Assembly: GCA_902606445.1 (NCBI GenBank) | Contig: CACLGJ010000003.1 | Coordinates: forward strand, 1-64,000 | Origin: an uncultured Pelagibacteraceae bacterium | GTDB taxonomy: Bacteria; Pseudomonadota; Alphaproteobacteria; Pelagibacterales; Pelagibacteraceae | Reading direction: 5' to 3' | Length of the DNA: 64,000 nt | Shown here: piece by piece, positions 25,686 through 35,047 of the stretch | Layout of the letters: each line of letters starts with the position of its first letter | Numbering within the stretch: the stretch's first letter is position 1 | Made by a program: the position numbers and the translations under genes | Notes under the pieces: generated by a model | What the model was told of the DNA's origin: nothing | Database searches by the model: none | What the model saw: the letters and a program-made list of their open reading frames with translations, nothing else

Positions 25686-26305
25686 AATTTAATTCTTTCT
25701 TTAAACTCTTTTTTAATTATATCCCATTTTAAAATTACTGAATTTAAAACAATTTTTCTATCAAGACTCTTTAACTCCTCAGCAATTGGAGCCCATTTAT
25801 ATAAAGATAGAGCACTAGGATTAAAAGGGAGATCATTGTAGTAACTGTCCCACTTAACTAAATTAAATCTCTCTTCAAAAGTTTTTTTTGCTTCCTCAAT
25901 AATTTCTAAAGGCATGTTGTTACTAGTTTCATCATCTAAAATATTGAAAAAAATCTCTTTTACTTTATTCATTTCTTGAAAATTTGAATTAACCTTCAAA
26001 TATGAAAATACAAAAAAACTAAGATCTTGTAAGGCCACAGCATAAATATTCCACTTCGCTTGATTAACTGACTCCATAAATTGATCATTATCAAAATGAA
26101 GAACATATCTTGTGCCCATTCTAGTTTTTAAATAACTATAAAGTGTAACTTGAGATACCCAAGCCGACTTTGTTTGAATAAAATTTTCTATGTCCTCCAA
26201 ATTTTTAATTTTTTTTTTGGGAATAAAAGCCTTAAACAATGAAAATAAGTAAATTTTAAAATCATTTAATGATAAATCTCTCCAGGTAAATTTTTTTTTT
26301 ATCAT
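25682..26305 (-). CDS. Conserved-looking protein of unknown function
   Basis: The 207-residue soluble protein opens with a basic stretch ([17 protein letters not shown]) and is largely helical and rich in aromatic residues. I recognise no motif and no catalytic pattern. It overlaps the acs stop by 4 nt in convergent orientation and diverges from the acetate-symporter genes, so an acetate-related role is only a contextual guess. The gap 26306-26428 holds the divergent promoters and the DUF4212 leader. Confidence 0.65.
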   Translation of the reverse strand: MIKKKFTWRDLSLNDFKIYLFSLFKAFIPKKKIKNLEDIENFIQTKSAWVSQVTLYSYLKTRMGTRYVLHFDNDQFMESVNQAKWNIYAVALQDLSFFVFSYLKVNSNFQEMNKVKEIFFNILDDETSNNMPLEIIEEAKKTFEERFNLVKWDSYYNDLPFNPSALSLYKWAPIAEELKSLDRKIVLNSVILKWDIIKKEFKERIKF

Positions 26306-26428
26306 AAATTCCTATTTTTATTGGAAAATAAGGCAAAAATTAACCTAATATGCACCTTTTTTACACTTTTAATCTATCTCAGAATGGTTATGGTTTTCCA
26401 AGTTATAACTATAAAGAGAGAGGTATAC

Positions 26429-26689
26429 ATGGCAAAAAATGCACAACATTGGGAAAAGACCAAAGGTTTGCTAATAGTTACATTAGCGCTTTGGGCTATA
26501 TTTTCGATGGGTATCTTCCTTTTTGGAGCTGAAATGAATACAGTTACTGGTCCGTTTGGATATCCATTAACTTATTGGTTCACATGTCAAGGTTCTCTTG
26601 GCTTCTTTGTAATCCTTATTTTTTGGTTTGCAGGTAGACAGGAAAAAATTGATGAAGAATTCGGCTTTGCAGAAAGAGGAGAAGATTAA
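26429..26689 (+). CDS. DUF4212 small subunit of sodium/solute symporter
   Basis: From the ATG at 26429 the product is 87 residues: MAKNAQHWEKTKGLLIVTLALW, then FGYPLTYWFTCQGSLGFFVILIFWF, two transmembrane helices. DUF4212 proteins accompany ActP-like symporters. The start is decided by the purine-rich Shine-Dalgarno sequence AGAGAGAGG (26415-26423). An in-frame upstream Met at 26321 would add a non-family extension. It abuts the large symporter gene, whose ATG overlaps its stop by one base. Confidence 0.88.
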   Translation: MAKNAQHWEKTKGLLIVTLALWAIFSMGIFLFGAEMNTVTGPFGYPLTYWFTCQGSLGFFVILIFWFAGRQEKIDEEFGFAERGED

Positions 26690-28500
26690 TGATTAAAGGT
26701 AATTTTATAGACAACTTGCCAAAAATTTATGGAATCTATACAGGAGGATTCATAGCTTTCATAATTATAATGGCAATTGGTGAACAGATGGGTATGACAG
26801 CAAAAGCAATAGGTATTTCTTTTGTTGCCTTCACAGTAGCCATCTACGCAATAATTGGTTGGCTATCTAGGACAGCTCAAGCAAGTAATTATTATGTAGC
26901 TGGAAGATCAGTACCAACTGTATTCAATGGAATGGCGACAGCAGCAGACTGGATGTCTGGTGCATCATTCGTTGCAATGGCAGGTGGTATTTACTTCAAA
27001 GGTTACGGATATATGGCACTGCTTGTTGGTTGGACAGGTGGTTATGTGTTAGTTGCAACTTTATTAGCACCTTACTTAAGAAAATTTGGTTGTTATACAG
27101 TTCCAGATTTCGTTGGTACTAGATACGGTGGTAACACAGCAAGATTAATGGCAGTAATAGTTTTAACTGTTGCTTCATTTACTTATGTGACTGCACAAAT
27201 TAATGCTACAGGTACAATTGCATCTGTTGCTCTTGATATCCCATTCCAATATGCAGTTTATGTTGGATTAATAAGTATCTTACTATGTTCGATGTTAGGT
27301 GGTATGAGAGGGGTAACTTGGACACAGGTTGCGCAATATATAGTGCTAATTATAGCTTACTTGCTTCCAGTATTCTGGATCAGTAATAATATTGGTGCGG
27401 GATTCTTCCCTCACTTCATGTTAGCTGATGAAGTTGCTAGAATTGGTGAGTTAGAACAACAGTTTGGTTTTGTTAAAAACTCAGCTGCTGATTTAGCTAC
27501 TGTGCCTAAAGGGTTAGCTGGTATTACAAAAGCTCACTCTGAAGTTAACGCAACACCTTGGGCTTTCATCTCATTAGCATTAGCTATGATGATGGGAACA
27601 GCTTCATTGCCACACGTAATGATGAGGTTCTTTACAACTCCAAGCGTAAAAGCAGCTAGAAAATCAGTAGGTTGGTCAGTATTCTTTATCTTCCTACTAT
27701 ATTCATCTGCTCCAATGTTAGCTACACTTTCAAAACTTGCGTTGATTGATCCGAACTTACCAACAGGTATTATCGGTAAATCAATTGCAGAAGTTCAAGC
27801 AATCGATTGGTATCAAAACTGGAACTCAGCTAATTTGATGTTTGTTAGTGACTTTAACAGCAATGGAACTGTTGAATTGAACGAGTTCTTCATGGCTGGT
27901 AAAGCTGTTGTATTAGCAACACCAGAAGTAGCTGGATTACCATATGTAATCTCAGGTCTAGTTGCAGCTGGAGGTATGGCTGCTGCGATGTCAACTGCTG
28001 ATGGTTTAATTCTAGCAATTGCAAACGCAATCTCTCACGATGTTTATTATAAAATGATAGACCCGAAAGCAGAGACTGCTAAAAGACTAACTGTTGCAAG
28101 GGTATTACTTGTAGTAATTGGTTTTGCTGGAGCAACTATTGCGGCAATGGAGATCCAAGGTATCTTAGGTTCAGTAATATGGGCTTTTGACTTTGCGATG
28201 TCTGGTTTGTTCTGGCCACTTGTACTAGGTGTATGGTGGAAGAGAGCAAATAAAGAAGGTGCTGTAGCTGGTATGGTCCTAGGTTTACTTTCAGGCTTGT
28301 TTTACCTAATTTGGGTAAGAAATGGTGGAAGTGGATTCTTAGGAATTACTCAGTTAACTTTTGGTATCTTTGGTTCGGCTGTAAGTTTAGTTGCAATGGT
28401 AATTGTTACTTTAATGACATCAGAGCCAAGTAGTGCAATTCAGAAGATGGTTGATGATGCTAGAGTACCTGCGGGTTCACAAGTAATAAGCCAAAAATAA
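26689..28500 (+). CDS. actP: Cation/acetate symporter family protein (ActP-like, SSS family)
   Basis: This 603-residue sodium:solute symporter has about 13-14 helices. The signature blocks are SNYYVAGRSVPTVFNGMATAADWMSGASFVAMAG, the sodium-site region TASLPHVMMRFFTTPSVKAARKS, and SGLVAAGGMAAAMSTADGLILAIANAISHDVY. It belongs to the VC_2705-type subgroup paired with DUF4212. Proximity to acs supports acetate uptake; other short monocarboxylates are possible. A strong terminator follows at once. The codon choice looks less A/T-biased than its neighbours, as expected for a highly expressed gene. Confidence 0.9.
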   Translation: MIKGNFIDNLPKIYGIYTGGFIAFIIIMAIGEQMGMTAKAIGISFVAFTVAIYAIIGWLSRTAQASNYYVAGRSVPTVFNGMATAADWMSGASFVAMAGGIYFKGYGYMALLVGWTGGYVLVATLLAPYLRKFGCYTVPDFVGTRYGGNTARLMAVIVLTVASFTYVTAQINATGTIASVALDIPFQYAVYVGLISILLCSMLGGMRGVTWTQVAQYIVLIIAYLLPVFWISNNIGAGFFPHFMLADEVARIGELEQQFGFVKNSAADLATVPKGLAGITKAHSEVNATPWAFISLALAMMMGTASLPHVMMRFFTTPSVKAARKSVGWSVFFIFLLYSSAPMLATLSKLALIDPNLPTGIIGKSIAEVQAIDWYQNWNSANLMFVSDFNSNGTVELNEFFMAGKAVVLATPEVAGLPYVISGLVAAGGMAAAMSTADGLILAIANAISHDVYYKMIDPKAETAKRLTVARVLLVVIGFAGATIAAMEIQGILGSVIWAFDFAMSGLFWPLVLGVWWKRANKEGAVAGMVLGLLSGLFYLIWVRNGGSGFLGITQLTFGIFGSAVSLVAMVIVTLMTSEPSSAIQKMVDDARVPAGSQVISQK

Positions 28501-28511
28501 ATAATCTTTTT

Positions 28512-28549
28512 AAAGGGGCGATTAATTTCGCCCCTTTTATTTCTTTTTA
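28512..28549 (+). terminator. Rho-independent terminator of the symporter operon
   Basis: AAAGGGGCGA (28512-28521) pairs perfectly with TCGCCCCTTT (28528-28537) around a 6-nt loop, and is followed by a T-rich tail to about 28549. It is the clearest intrinsic terminator in the window. Confidence 0.92.
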
Positions 28550-28570
28550 TTATCAAATATAATTTCATTA

Positions 28571-28927
28571 ATGTCTGCTAACTTTCATCCTCTAGTTTAT
28601 ATAATTGACTATATTCTTGGAATTATTATGTGGACTTTAGTTGGCAGAGTTGCAATGAACATATTCCAAAGAGAAGACTCTCAATTCTTTTTTATGAGAG
28701 TTTTTGTTAAATTCACAAATCCGCTCCTAACAATTTTCAAACCTGTAACACCGACCTTCATCATTTGGCCACTGGTGCCCCTTTATGTCGCTTGGTTTTT
28801 TTTTATGATTAGATTTTACCTAATGCCATATCTTTTGGGCTATTCAGTTATGGGAATGCTTTCTTTTCCACTCGAAAGTGAAATATCAAGACAGATTTAT
28901 CAATTTTTTAATTCAATAAAATTTTAA
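28571..28927 (+). CDS. Small YggT-like integral membrane protein
   Basis: The 118-residue protein has three hydrophobic segments (about residues 10-27, 50-80 and 84-100) around a loop FFMRVFVKFTNPLLTIFKPVTPTF. That loop has the FtxPllxixr-type layout of YggT proteins but is not a clear match. The function is unknown. It lies between the symporter terminator and rpe. Confidence 0.6.
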   Translation: MSANFHPLVYIIDYILGIIMWTLVGRVAMNIFQREDSQFFFMRVFVKFTNPLLTIFKPVTPTFIIWPLVPLYVAWFFFMIRFYLMPYLLGYSVMGMLSFPLESEISRQIYQFFNSIKF

Positions 28928-28930
28928 AAG

Positions 28931-28955
28931 TTGATACTAATAAATTTAGTATCAA
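28931..28955 (+). promoter_or_regulatory. Perfect 10-bp hairpin flush against the rpe start codon
   Basis: TTGATACTAA (28931-28940) and TTAGTATCAA (28946-28955) are perfect reverse complements with a 5-nt loop. The 3' arm ends at the base before the rpe ATG, and no Shine-Dalgarno sequence is present. No T-run follows on the plus strand, so a terminator for the upstream gene is unlikely. A translational-control hairpin or operator is inferred. Confidence 0.65.
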
Positions 28956-29615
28956 ATGAAAAAAATACAAATTTCACCATCAATATTATCTGCAGATTTT
29001 AGTCAATTAGGTAACGAAATTAAAAGACTAGAAAAAGCTGGTGCTGATTTAATACATGTTGATGTAATGGATGGACACTTTGTTCCTAATCTAACAATTG
29101 GTCCGCCTGTAATCAAGGCGCTAAGGAAAAATTGTTCAATAAAATTTGACGTGCATTTGATGATATCACCTGTACATAAATATATTGATGCATATTCCGA
29201 TGCAGGGGCCGATATTATAACTATTCACCCAGAGGCAACCAACAATTTAATTGATTCAATAAAAAAAATTAAAAATCTTGGAAAAAAAGCTGGTGTATCT
29301 TTAAATCCAAAAACGAAAGTTAATGTAATAAAAGATTATCTAAATGAAATTGATTTAGTTTTAGTCATGAGTGTTAATCCTGGATTTGGCGGTCAAAAAT
29401 TTATGCCTGAAGTTTTAGATAAAATTAAGGAGTTAAAAGATATTCAAATTAAAAAAAATATAGATTTTGACATAGAAATTGATGGTGGAATTAATTTTGA
29501 TAATTCAAAAATTGCAATTGAAGCAGGTGCCAATATTCTGGTCTCAGGTACTACAATATTCAAGAGTAATAACGGAGACATTAAAAAAAATATTGATTTA
29601 TTAAAATCAAAATAA
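28956..29615 (+). CDS. rpe: Ribulose-phosphate 3-epimerase
   Basis: Rpe interconverts ribulose-5-phosphate and xylulose-5-phosphate. The TIM-barrel motifs are present: ISPSILSADFSQLG, the metal-binding HVDVMDGHFVPNLT, FDVHLMI, SVNPGFGGQKF, and the phosphate-binding IEIDGGIN and AGANILVSGTTIF. The 219-residue length is normal. It starts directly after a hairpin and is followed after 4 nt by a heparinase-family gene. Confidence 0.95.
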   Translation: MKKIQISPSILSADFSQLGNEIKRLEKAGADLIHVDVMDGHFVPNLTIGPPVIKALRKNCSIKFDVHLMISPVHKYIDAYSDAGADIITIHPEATNNLIDSIKKIKNLGKKAGVSLNPKTKVNVIKDYLNEIDLVLVMSVNPGFGGQKFMPEVLDKIKELKDIQIKKNIDFDIEIDGGINFDNSKIAIEAGANILVSGTTIFKSNNGDIKKNIDLLKSK

Positions 29616-29619
29616 TTTA

Positions 29620-31248
29620 ATGATTTTAAGGAACTTCTTAAATTTCATTTTTCAATTCATAGAAAATATAAAAAATAAGATTAGAAATATTTATTTGAAC
29701 TCAAATTTTTACGACAAAAAGATTTCTAAAATCTATTATCAGGAATTAATATATAAACCAAGTCCACATTTACTTTCATCACTAATTAAATATCAAAAAC
29801 AAAAAATAAATTTAAGTGATATTTCTATAGAAAGTTTATGGAAAAATAAAAATATTGATAATAAAAATTTTAAAAGATTAAATAATTTTTACTGGTTTTT
29901 TACTCTTGATTTAAAGTCATCAAAAAAAAAAGCACAAAATATTTTAAAAGATTGGATAGATAAAAACTATAAGTACGACTCTGAAAGTTGGGAGTTTGAT
30001 TTAATCTCAAAAAGACTTATAGCTTGGCTTTCTAATCACAGTTTAACAATAGATGAAGCTGACAAAGATTTCTTAAATACATTTAATCGCATGGTTCAAA
30101 AACAAACTAATCATTTAGTAAATGAAATAGATAATTCAAAAAAAATTAACAATAAAATGATTGGTTGCGCCGCAATTATTCTGGTTGGTCTTTGTTACAA
30201 AGATGAAAAAAAATATTTATCTTATGGATTAAACTTATTAAAAAAAATATCTAACTATTCTTTTGATAATTATGGATTTACAAAATCAAGAAGTATAAAA
30301 CAACTAATTTTCTATCTTAAATATTTTATCTTAATTAGAGAATGGTTCAATGAGGCCCACATTGAAGCCCCAGATTTCGTGAATGAAACTATTTTTTATT
30401 TAGGTCAAGGATATGCATTTATTTGGCAAAATATAAAAATCGATATTTTGATGAATGGTAATAATATTTCTAATAACCATGAATTTGATAACTACCTAAA
30501 AAGATTTGGCTACAAATTTAAAAATGAAAGTAAAGAGTTTGGGGGATATGCAATATTAAATGATAAAAAAGTTTCTATTGTCATGGATATTGGACAGCCT
30601 CCATACGTAAATTTTTCCTCACAATATCAATCAGGATCACTTTCTTTTGAAATAGTTTCAAATGGAAAAAAATTGATTAGCAATTGTGGCTATTATGTCG
30701 GAACAAATGAAAAATTAATTAAATTATCAAAATCAACAGCAACCCATAGCACTCTTGTTATTGATGATAATTCCTCGTGTAAATTTAAAAAAAGCAAGAA
30801 TGATTTTTTATTAAAAGATAGTTTAAAAATTTTAAAAAAAAATATTGTTTTTGAAAAAAATTATTGGAAAATAAGTTCCTCACACAATGGATTTAGTAAA
30901 AAATATAACACAATTCATGAGCGTGATATTGAATATTTCCCTGAAAAATCAAAATTTATAGGCACAGATAAAATATTAACCAAAAATTCTAATTCAAATT
31001 TAAAATTTGATATAAGATTTCATCTAGAACCAAATGTAAAACTGATGAAAACACAAGATAATAAAGCAATTCTTATTGAGCTAGAAAATGAAGGTTGGAA
31101 ATTTACCTGTGATAATTTTAACATAAACATTGATAATGGGATATATTTCGGTAATAAAAATTTTAATACACAAAATCAAAACATTTTTATTTCAGGTATA
31201 ACAAATAAAAAAAACGAAAATATTTTTTGGCAATTAGATAAAATTTAA
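29620..31248 (+). CDS. Heparinase II/III family protein
   Basis: This 542-residue protein has a helical N-terminal half (toroid-like, with FDLISKRLIAWLSNHSL) and a C-terminal beta domain (FGGYAILNDKKVSIVMDIG, ATHSTLVIDDNSSC, HNGFSKKYNTIHERDIEYF), which fits the heparinase II/III-like lyase family. Alphaproteobacteria commonly carry this gene beside purH. The substrate is unknown; an envelope or polysaccharide role is inferred. A 9-bp inverted repeat (TTAAAATCA at 29601-29609, TGATTTTAA at 29621-29629) spans its start codon. It overlaps purH by one base. Confidence 0.8.
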   Translation: MILRNFLNFIFQFIENIKNKIRNIYLNSNFYDKKISKIYYQELIYKPSPHLLSSLIKYQKQKINLSDISIESLWKNKNIDNKNFKRLNNFYWFFTLDLKSSKKKAQNILKDWIDKNYKYDSESWEFDLISKRLIAWLSNHSLTIDEADKDFLNTFNRMVQKQTNHLVNEIDNSKKINNKMIGCAAIILVGLCYKDEKKYLSYGLNLLKKISNYSFDNYGFTKSRSIKQLIFYLKYFILIREWFNEAHIEAPDFVNETIFYLGQGYAFIWQNIKIDILMNGNNISNNHEFDNYLKRFGYKFKNESKEFGGYAILNDKKVSIVMDIGQPPYVNFSSQYQSGSLSFEIVSNGKKLISNCGYYVGTNEKLIKLSKSTATHSTLVIDDNSSCKFKKSKNDFLLKDSLKILKKNIVFEKNYWKISSSHNGFSKKYNTIHERDIEYFPEKSKFIGTDKILTKNSNSNLKFDIRFHLEPNVKLMKTQDNKAILIELENEGWKFTCDNFNINIDNGIYFGNKNFNTQNQNIFISGITNKKNENIFWQLDKI

Positions 31249-32783
31249 TGAAAAAAATTAGAAGAGCATTAATTTCGGTATCAGATAAAAAAAATCTGAA
31301 ATCTTTACTAGTCTCTTTAAAAAAATTTAAAATTGAAATTGTTAGTTCTGGTGGTACTTACAAGGAAATAAAAAAATTAAAACATGTATGCACAGAGTTA
31401 TCAAACTATACGGGATCTGAAGAGATTTTAGGTGGAAGAGTTAAAACCTTACATCCTAAAATTCATGCAGGCATACTTAATAAAAGAGAAAACAAATTAC
31501 ACCAAAAAGACTTAATAAATAATAATTATGAAAATATAGATTTAGTAATTGTTAACTTCTATCCGTTTGAGGAAACATTAAAAAGCACAATTAATCATAA
31601 AAAAATAATTGAAAATATTGATATCGGAGGACCAACTTTAGTTAGAGCTGCTGCAAAAAATTATAATGATGTAACCATTATCACTTCAAGTTCTCAGTAT
31701 AAAGAACTCATTAATGAGCTTTTAAAATTTAAAGGATCAACATCTCAAAAGTTCAGACAAAAAATGTCACAAATAGCTTTCACAGAAACAGCATATTATG
31801 ATTCTGTAATTTCAAACTACTTCAACAAAATCATAAAAAATAACTTTCCTAAAAAAAAAGTTATTTATGGTAATCTAATTGAAAAATTAAGATATGGTGA
31901 AAATCCACATCAAGAAAGTGCTATTTATTCTTCAAATAAATCTTTAAGCATCAAGCAATTAAATGGAAAACAGTTAAGTTATAATAACTACAATGACATT
32001 TTTGCAGCATTAACAATTTCTAAATCTCTACCAAAAAATACTGGACTAGCAATAGTCAAACATGCAACTCCATGTGGAGTTTCTATTTTAAAGAACAATG
32101 TTGAATGTTATAATTCAGCTCTAGTTTGTGATCCAATAAGTGCCTTCGGGGGTGTGGTTTCTTGTAACTTTAAGATAAGGAAAAAATTAGCAGTAGAATT
32201 GAGTAAATTATTTCTAGAGGTAATTATTGGTAATAACTTTGATGCTGATGCTTTAAAATTTCTAAAAAAGAAAAAGAATTTAAGATTAATAGATGCTTCT
32301 AATTTTTACCCTAACGAACTTTTAAAGTTTACATCTGCGAATAAAAATATTTTAATACAGTCAGAGGATAATAAGATATTTACAAAAAATGATTTCAAAA
32401 TTGTTTCTAAGAAAAAACCTACTAAATCTCAATTTAATGATTTGATGTTTGCTTTTAATGTTTGCAAGTATGTAAAATCTAATGCGATAGTCTTAGCTTC
32501 GAATAAAACTACTGTAGGTATTGGATCAGGTCAACCAAGTAGATTGGATAGCTGCCAGATAGCAATTGATAAAATGAAAAAATTTACAAATCCAACTACA
32601 GATATCGTTGCTGCTTCTGATGCTTTTTTTCCATTTATCGACGGAATAGAAAAGCTTATTAACTCTGGAGTGAAGGCTGTAATTCAGCCTTCTGGATCAA
32701 TCAATGATAAAAAAATAATAAAATTTGCAAATGAGACTGGTACAGTTTTGATTTTCTCAAAAACAAGACATTTTAAACATTAG
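31248..32783 (+). CDS. purH: Bifunctional AICAR formyltransferase/IMP cyclohydrolase
   Basis: PurH catalyses the last two steps of IMP synthesis. The N-terminal MGS-like cyclohydrolase domain is marked by RRALISVSDKKNL and GGRVKTLHPKIHAGIL. The C-terminal transformylase domain contains the catalytic KHATPCG, then SAFGGVVSCN and ASDAFFPFIDGIE. At 511 residues it is complete. It converges with and overlaps the pterin dehydratase gene by 11 nt. Confidence 0.95.
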   Translation: MKKIRRALISVSDKKNLKSLLVSLKKFKIEIVSSGGTYKEIKKLKHVCTELSNYTGSEEILGGRVKTLHPKIHAGILNKRENKLHQKDLINNNYENIDLVIVNFYPFEETLKSTINHKKIIENIDIGGPTLVRAAAKNYNDVTIITSSSQYKELINELLKFKGSTSQKFRQKMSQIAFTETAYYDSVISNYFNKIIKNNFPKKKVIYGNLIEKLRYGENPHQESAIYSSNKSLSIKQLNGKQLSYNNYNDIFAALTISKSLPKNTGLAIVKHATPCGVSILKNNVECYNSALVCDPISAFGGVVSCNFKIRKKLAVELSKLFLEVIIGNNFDADALKFLKKKKNLRLIDASNFYPNELLKFTSANKNILIQSEDNKIFTKNDFKIVSKKKPTKSQFNDLMFAFNVCKYVKSNAIVLASNKTTVGIGSGQPSRLDSCQIAIDKMKKFTNPTTDIVAASDAFFPFIDGIEKLINSGVKAVIQPSGSINDKKIIKFANETGTVLIFSKTRHFKH

Positions 32784-33117
32784 AAATTTTATCTATTTTA
32801 GCCGCCAAAATAAAATCATTTTCACATAAACCTTCGATAGCATGAGTGGTAATATTAATTTTAGCATAACCCCAACCAAAAAAAATATCAGGATGATGTC
32901 CCTCTTCTTCTGAAATTTTTCCAACCTTATTAACGAAAACTTGGCTTTTTTTAAAATTTTTAAATTCAAAATTTTTTTCTAAAAAGTAAATATTTTTATT
33001 ATTTTTTACAATATTCCAACCATCTACTTTTTTTTGGTATTTGTGAATCTCCGATATATCAAACGGTATTACACCTCCTTCACATGGAACACATTTTTTA
33101 TTAATAAGATCGTTCAT
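32773..33117 (-). CDS. Pterin-4a-carbinolamine dehydratase (PCD/PhhB family)
   Basis: From the ATG at 33117 the 114-residue protein begins MNDLINKKCVPCEGGV and has the PCD core EEEGHHPDIFFGWGYAKINITTHAIEGLCENDFILAAKID, including the catalytic histidines. PCD dehydrates 4a-hydroxy-tetrahydrobiopterin; bacterial members also act in molybdopterin or general pterin metabolism. An in-frame Met further upstream would translate tRNA sequence and is rejected. The ATG lies only 6 nt after the tRNA-Gly CCA end, so the two appear co-transcribed. Confidence 0.88.
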   Translation of the reverse strand: MNDLINKKCVPCEGGVIPFDISEIHKYQKKVDGWNIVKNNKNIYFLEKNFEFKNFKKSQVFVNKVGKISEEEGHHPDIFFGWGYAKINITTHAIEGLCENDFILAAKIDKISNV

Positions 33118-33123
33118 ATTTTT

Positions 33124-33198
33124 TGGAGCGGGCAAAGGGGGTCGAACCCTCGACCTTCTCGTTGGCAACGAGACGCTCTACCACTGAGCTATGCCCGC
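33124..33198 (-). tRNA. tRNA-Gly (anticodon GCC)
   Basis: Reading the minus strand, the acceptor GCGGGCA pairs with TGCCCGC. The D arm is TAGCTCAGTGGTAGAGC, the anticodon stem-loop TCTCG-TTGCCAA-CGAGA gives anticodon GCC, and the T loop GTTCGAC is canonical. The CCA end is encoded (33124-33126). The length is 75 nt. Confidence 0.97.
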
Positions 33199-33265
33199 GT
33201 CTAAAAAACAGTATAGTTAGCTAATTTTTTTTATTCAAGCAATATTAATTATGATATTATTTAAT

Positions 33266-33913
33266 ATGAAAAAAATAGATTTACCAAAAATAATTCCTAT
33301 ATTTCCTCTAAGTAATTTTATTATATTTCCAAAAACTACAGTGCCACTTAACATTTTTGAACCAAGATATATTGAAATGATTAATGATAGCATGAAAAAC
33401 GATAAATTTATTGGCATGATACAACCTAAATCTGTTAATGATGAAACGTCTTCAATATCTTCACTTCATAAAATAGGCTGTTTGGGAAAAATTATGAGTT
33501 TTAAAGAAACAAATGATGGTAGGTACTTAATTGATTTAAAAGGAATTATTAGATTCAAGATTATAAATGAAAATGACACAAATAAACCTTATAGAAATTG
33601 TGAGGTAAATTTTGATGATTATTTAGATGATCTTAATGAAAAAAAAGAAAACATAAAATTTTCTGATCTTGAATTAATATTTAAAGATCTTAAACAATTG
33701 TTTGAAAAAAGAGGTTTTATAATCAACTGGAAGGCACTAGAAAAGCAAAGCTTAAACGAAACAATAAATGCCCTAGCTATGGCTTCACCGTTTAGTTTAG
33801 AGGAAAAACAAGTTTTACTAGAGGCTATAAATTTAGATTTAAGAAAAAATAAAATTGCAGAAATATTATCGACATATACTTTCGATGATTATAACAATAC
33901 TACTCTACAATAA
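33266..33913 (+). CDS. LON peptidase substrate-binding domain protein
   Basis: The product begins MKKIDLPKIIPIFPLSNFIIFPKTTVPLNIFEPRYIEMI, the conserved start of the Lon N-terminal (PUA-like) domain in stand-alone alphaproteobacterial proteins of about 215 residues. No ATPase or protease domain follows. A role in protein quality control or adaptor function is inferred only. Another in-frame ATG at 33251 would add five residues; neither has a Shine-Dalgarno sequence. An inverted repeat ATATTAA/TTAATAT (33242-33248, 33261-33267) overlaps the start region. Confidence 0.82.
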   Translation: MKKIDLPKIIPIFPLSNFIIFPKTTVPLNIFEPRYIEMINDSMKNDKFIGMIQPKSVNDETSSISSLHKIGCLGKIMSFKETNDGRYLIDLKGIIRFKIINENDTNKPYRNCEVNFDDYLDDLNEKKENIKFSDLELIFKDLKQLFEKRGFIINWKALEKQSLNETINALAMASPFSLEEKQVLLEAINLDLRKNKIAEILSTYTFDDYNNTTLQ

Positions 33914-33915
33914 AT

Positions 33916-34986
33916 TTAATATTTTATACCACTGTCTGCGAATTTTTTAAGAAATGTGTTAACAACTTTATTGTTTCCAATAAGATTAATAGATTTATTC
34001 ACTAAGTTTAGACTTATTTTACTTTCTAAATTAAATAATTCATAAATTAAATCTACACCTGATAAAAAAATAAAGTTTTTACTTTGTGATTTTTTTTGAA
34101 ATTCCTTATGCAATGAAATATCTAAATCCAAACCTAAATTTATTCTTTTATCAATTAAATTTGATAGCAACTTAATATCACGCAAAGACATATTAAATCC
34201 TTGGCCTGCAAGTGGATGAACTTTATGAAGTAAATCTCCAAAGGCTAAAATATTTCCATTATAATAATTTCTTAAACTTGAGGATTTTAATTTAAAGCTG
34301 CTCCAGTTGTTAATTTTTTTGATATCATAAATCGGATTATATTTATTTGCTAAAGTATTCATTTCTAAAAAATTTTTTTTTTTAATAGATCTTAAAGAAT
34401 AAACTATTGAAGTTTCTGAGTTAGAAAGTGGTAAAAAAGCTATCGGACCATTTTTTGTGAAATTTTGAAATGCAGTATTATTTTTAATTTTTTTATGAGT
34501 AATTATAGTTGTGTAAGCATAACTATTATAATTTTTTTCTATTTTTTTTGAAAAAAATTTTTTAAAAAATGGGTAATTTGAATCAGAATAAATTATTAAT
34601 TTATATTTATTTTTTTCAATTTTAAGATTATTTTTAAATCTAATAAATTTATTTTTTTTTAAATTTTTGAGTAATAATCTTTGTAATTGATAATTTCGAA
34701 TTATTGAGAAAATCTGACTATCTTTATTATCAAATTTAAGTAACTCTTTTGTAATATTTTTTTCGGTATATATTTTTATGGTATTAATTTTCCATAAAAT
34801 TTTTCTTATATCTAAAATATCATTATTAAAATAATCGATATTTGATTTAGATATGCCCAGTGTCCTCGATCGATCGTATAAGTTAATTTTTTTAGTTTTG
34901 TAAATATCTACAAATATATCTTTTTGAATTAATACATTTGCTAAAGTTAAACTAACCAATCCATCACCAATGATGCAAACTTTCAT
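33916..34986 (-). CDS. FAD-dependent ubiquinone-biosynthesis hydroxylase (UbiH/UbiF/Coq6 family)
   Basis: The 356-residue protein starts with a dinucleotide-binding strand CIIGDGLVSLTLANVL. Near residue 250 it has the FAD/NADPH motif GDLLHKVHPLAGQGFNMSLRD (the GD...HP..GQG signature of aromatic hydroxylases). The family hydroxylates the ubiquinone ring. Which position is modified cannot be told. It is shorter than usual (about 400) and very lysine/asparagine-rich in the middle. Confidence 0.85.
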   Translation of the reverse strand: MKVCIIGDGLVSLTLANVLIQKDIFVDIYKTKKINLYDRSRTLGISKSNIDYFNNDILDIRKILWKINTIKIYTEKNITKELLKFDNKDSQIFSIIRNYQLQRLLLKNLKKNKFIRFKNNLKIEKNKYKLIIYSDSNYPFFKKFFSKKIEKNYNSYAYTTIITHKKIKNNTAFQNFTKNGPIAFLPLSNSETSIVYSLRSIKKKNFLEMNTLANKYNPIYDIKKINNWSSFKLKSSSLRNYYNGNILAFGDLLHKVHPLAGQGFNMSLRDIKLLSNLIDKRINLGLDLDISLHKEFQKKSQSKNFIFLSGVDLIYELFNLESKISLNLVNKSINLIGNNKVVNTFLKKFADSGIKY

Positions 34987-35047
34987 AACAAATTAATTTT
35001 AACAATAAAAATTAGATGATACAAAGTGTTATATTTGATTCATTAAA

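Noticed and set aside
26321-26428. N-terminal extension of the DUF4212 protein
   Set aside because: The extension is unrelated to the family and the strong Shine-Dalgarno sequence at 26415-26423 serves the ATG at 26429.
33118-33168. N-terminal extension of the pterin dehydratase frame (17 residues)
   Set aside because: These codons are the 3' half of tRNA-Gly read as protein. The family N-terminus begins at the ATG at 33117.
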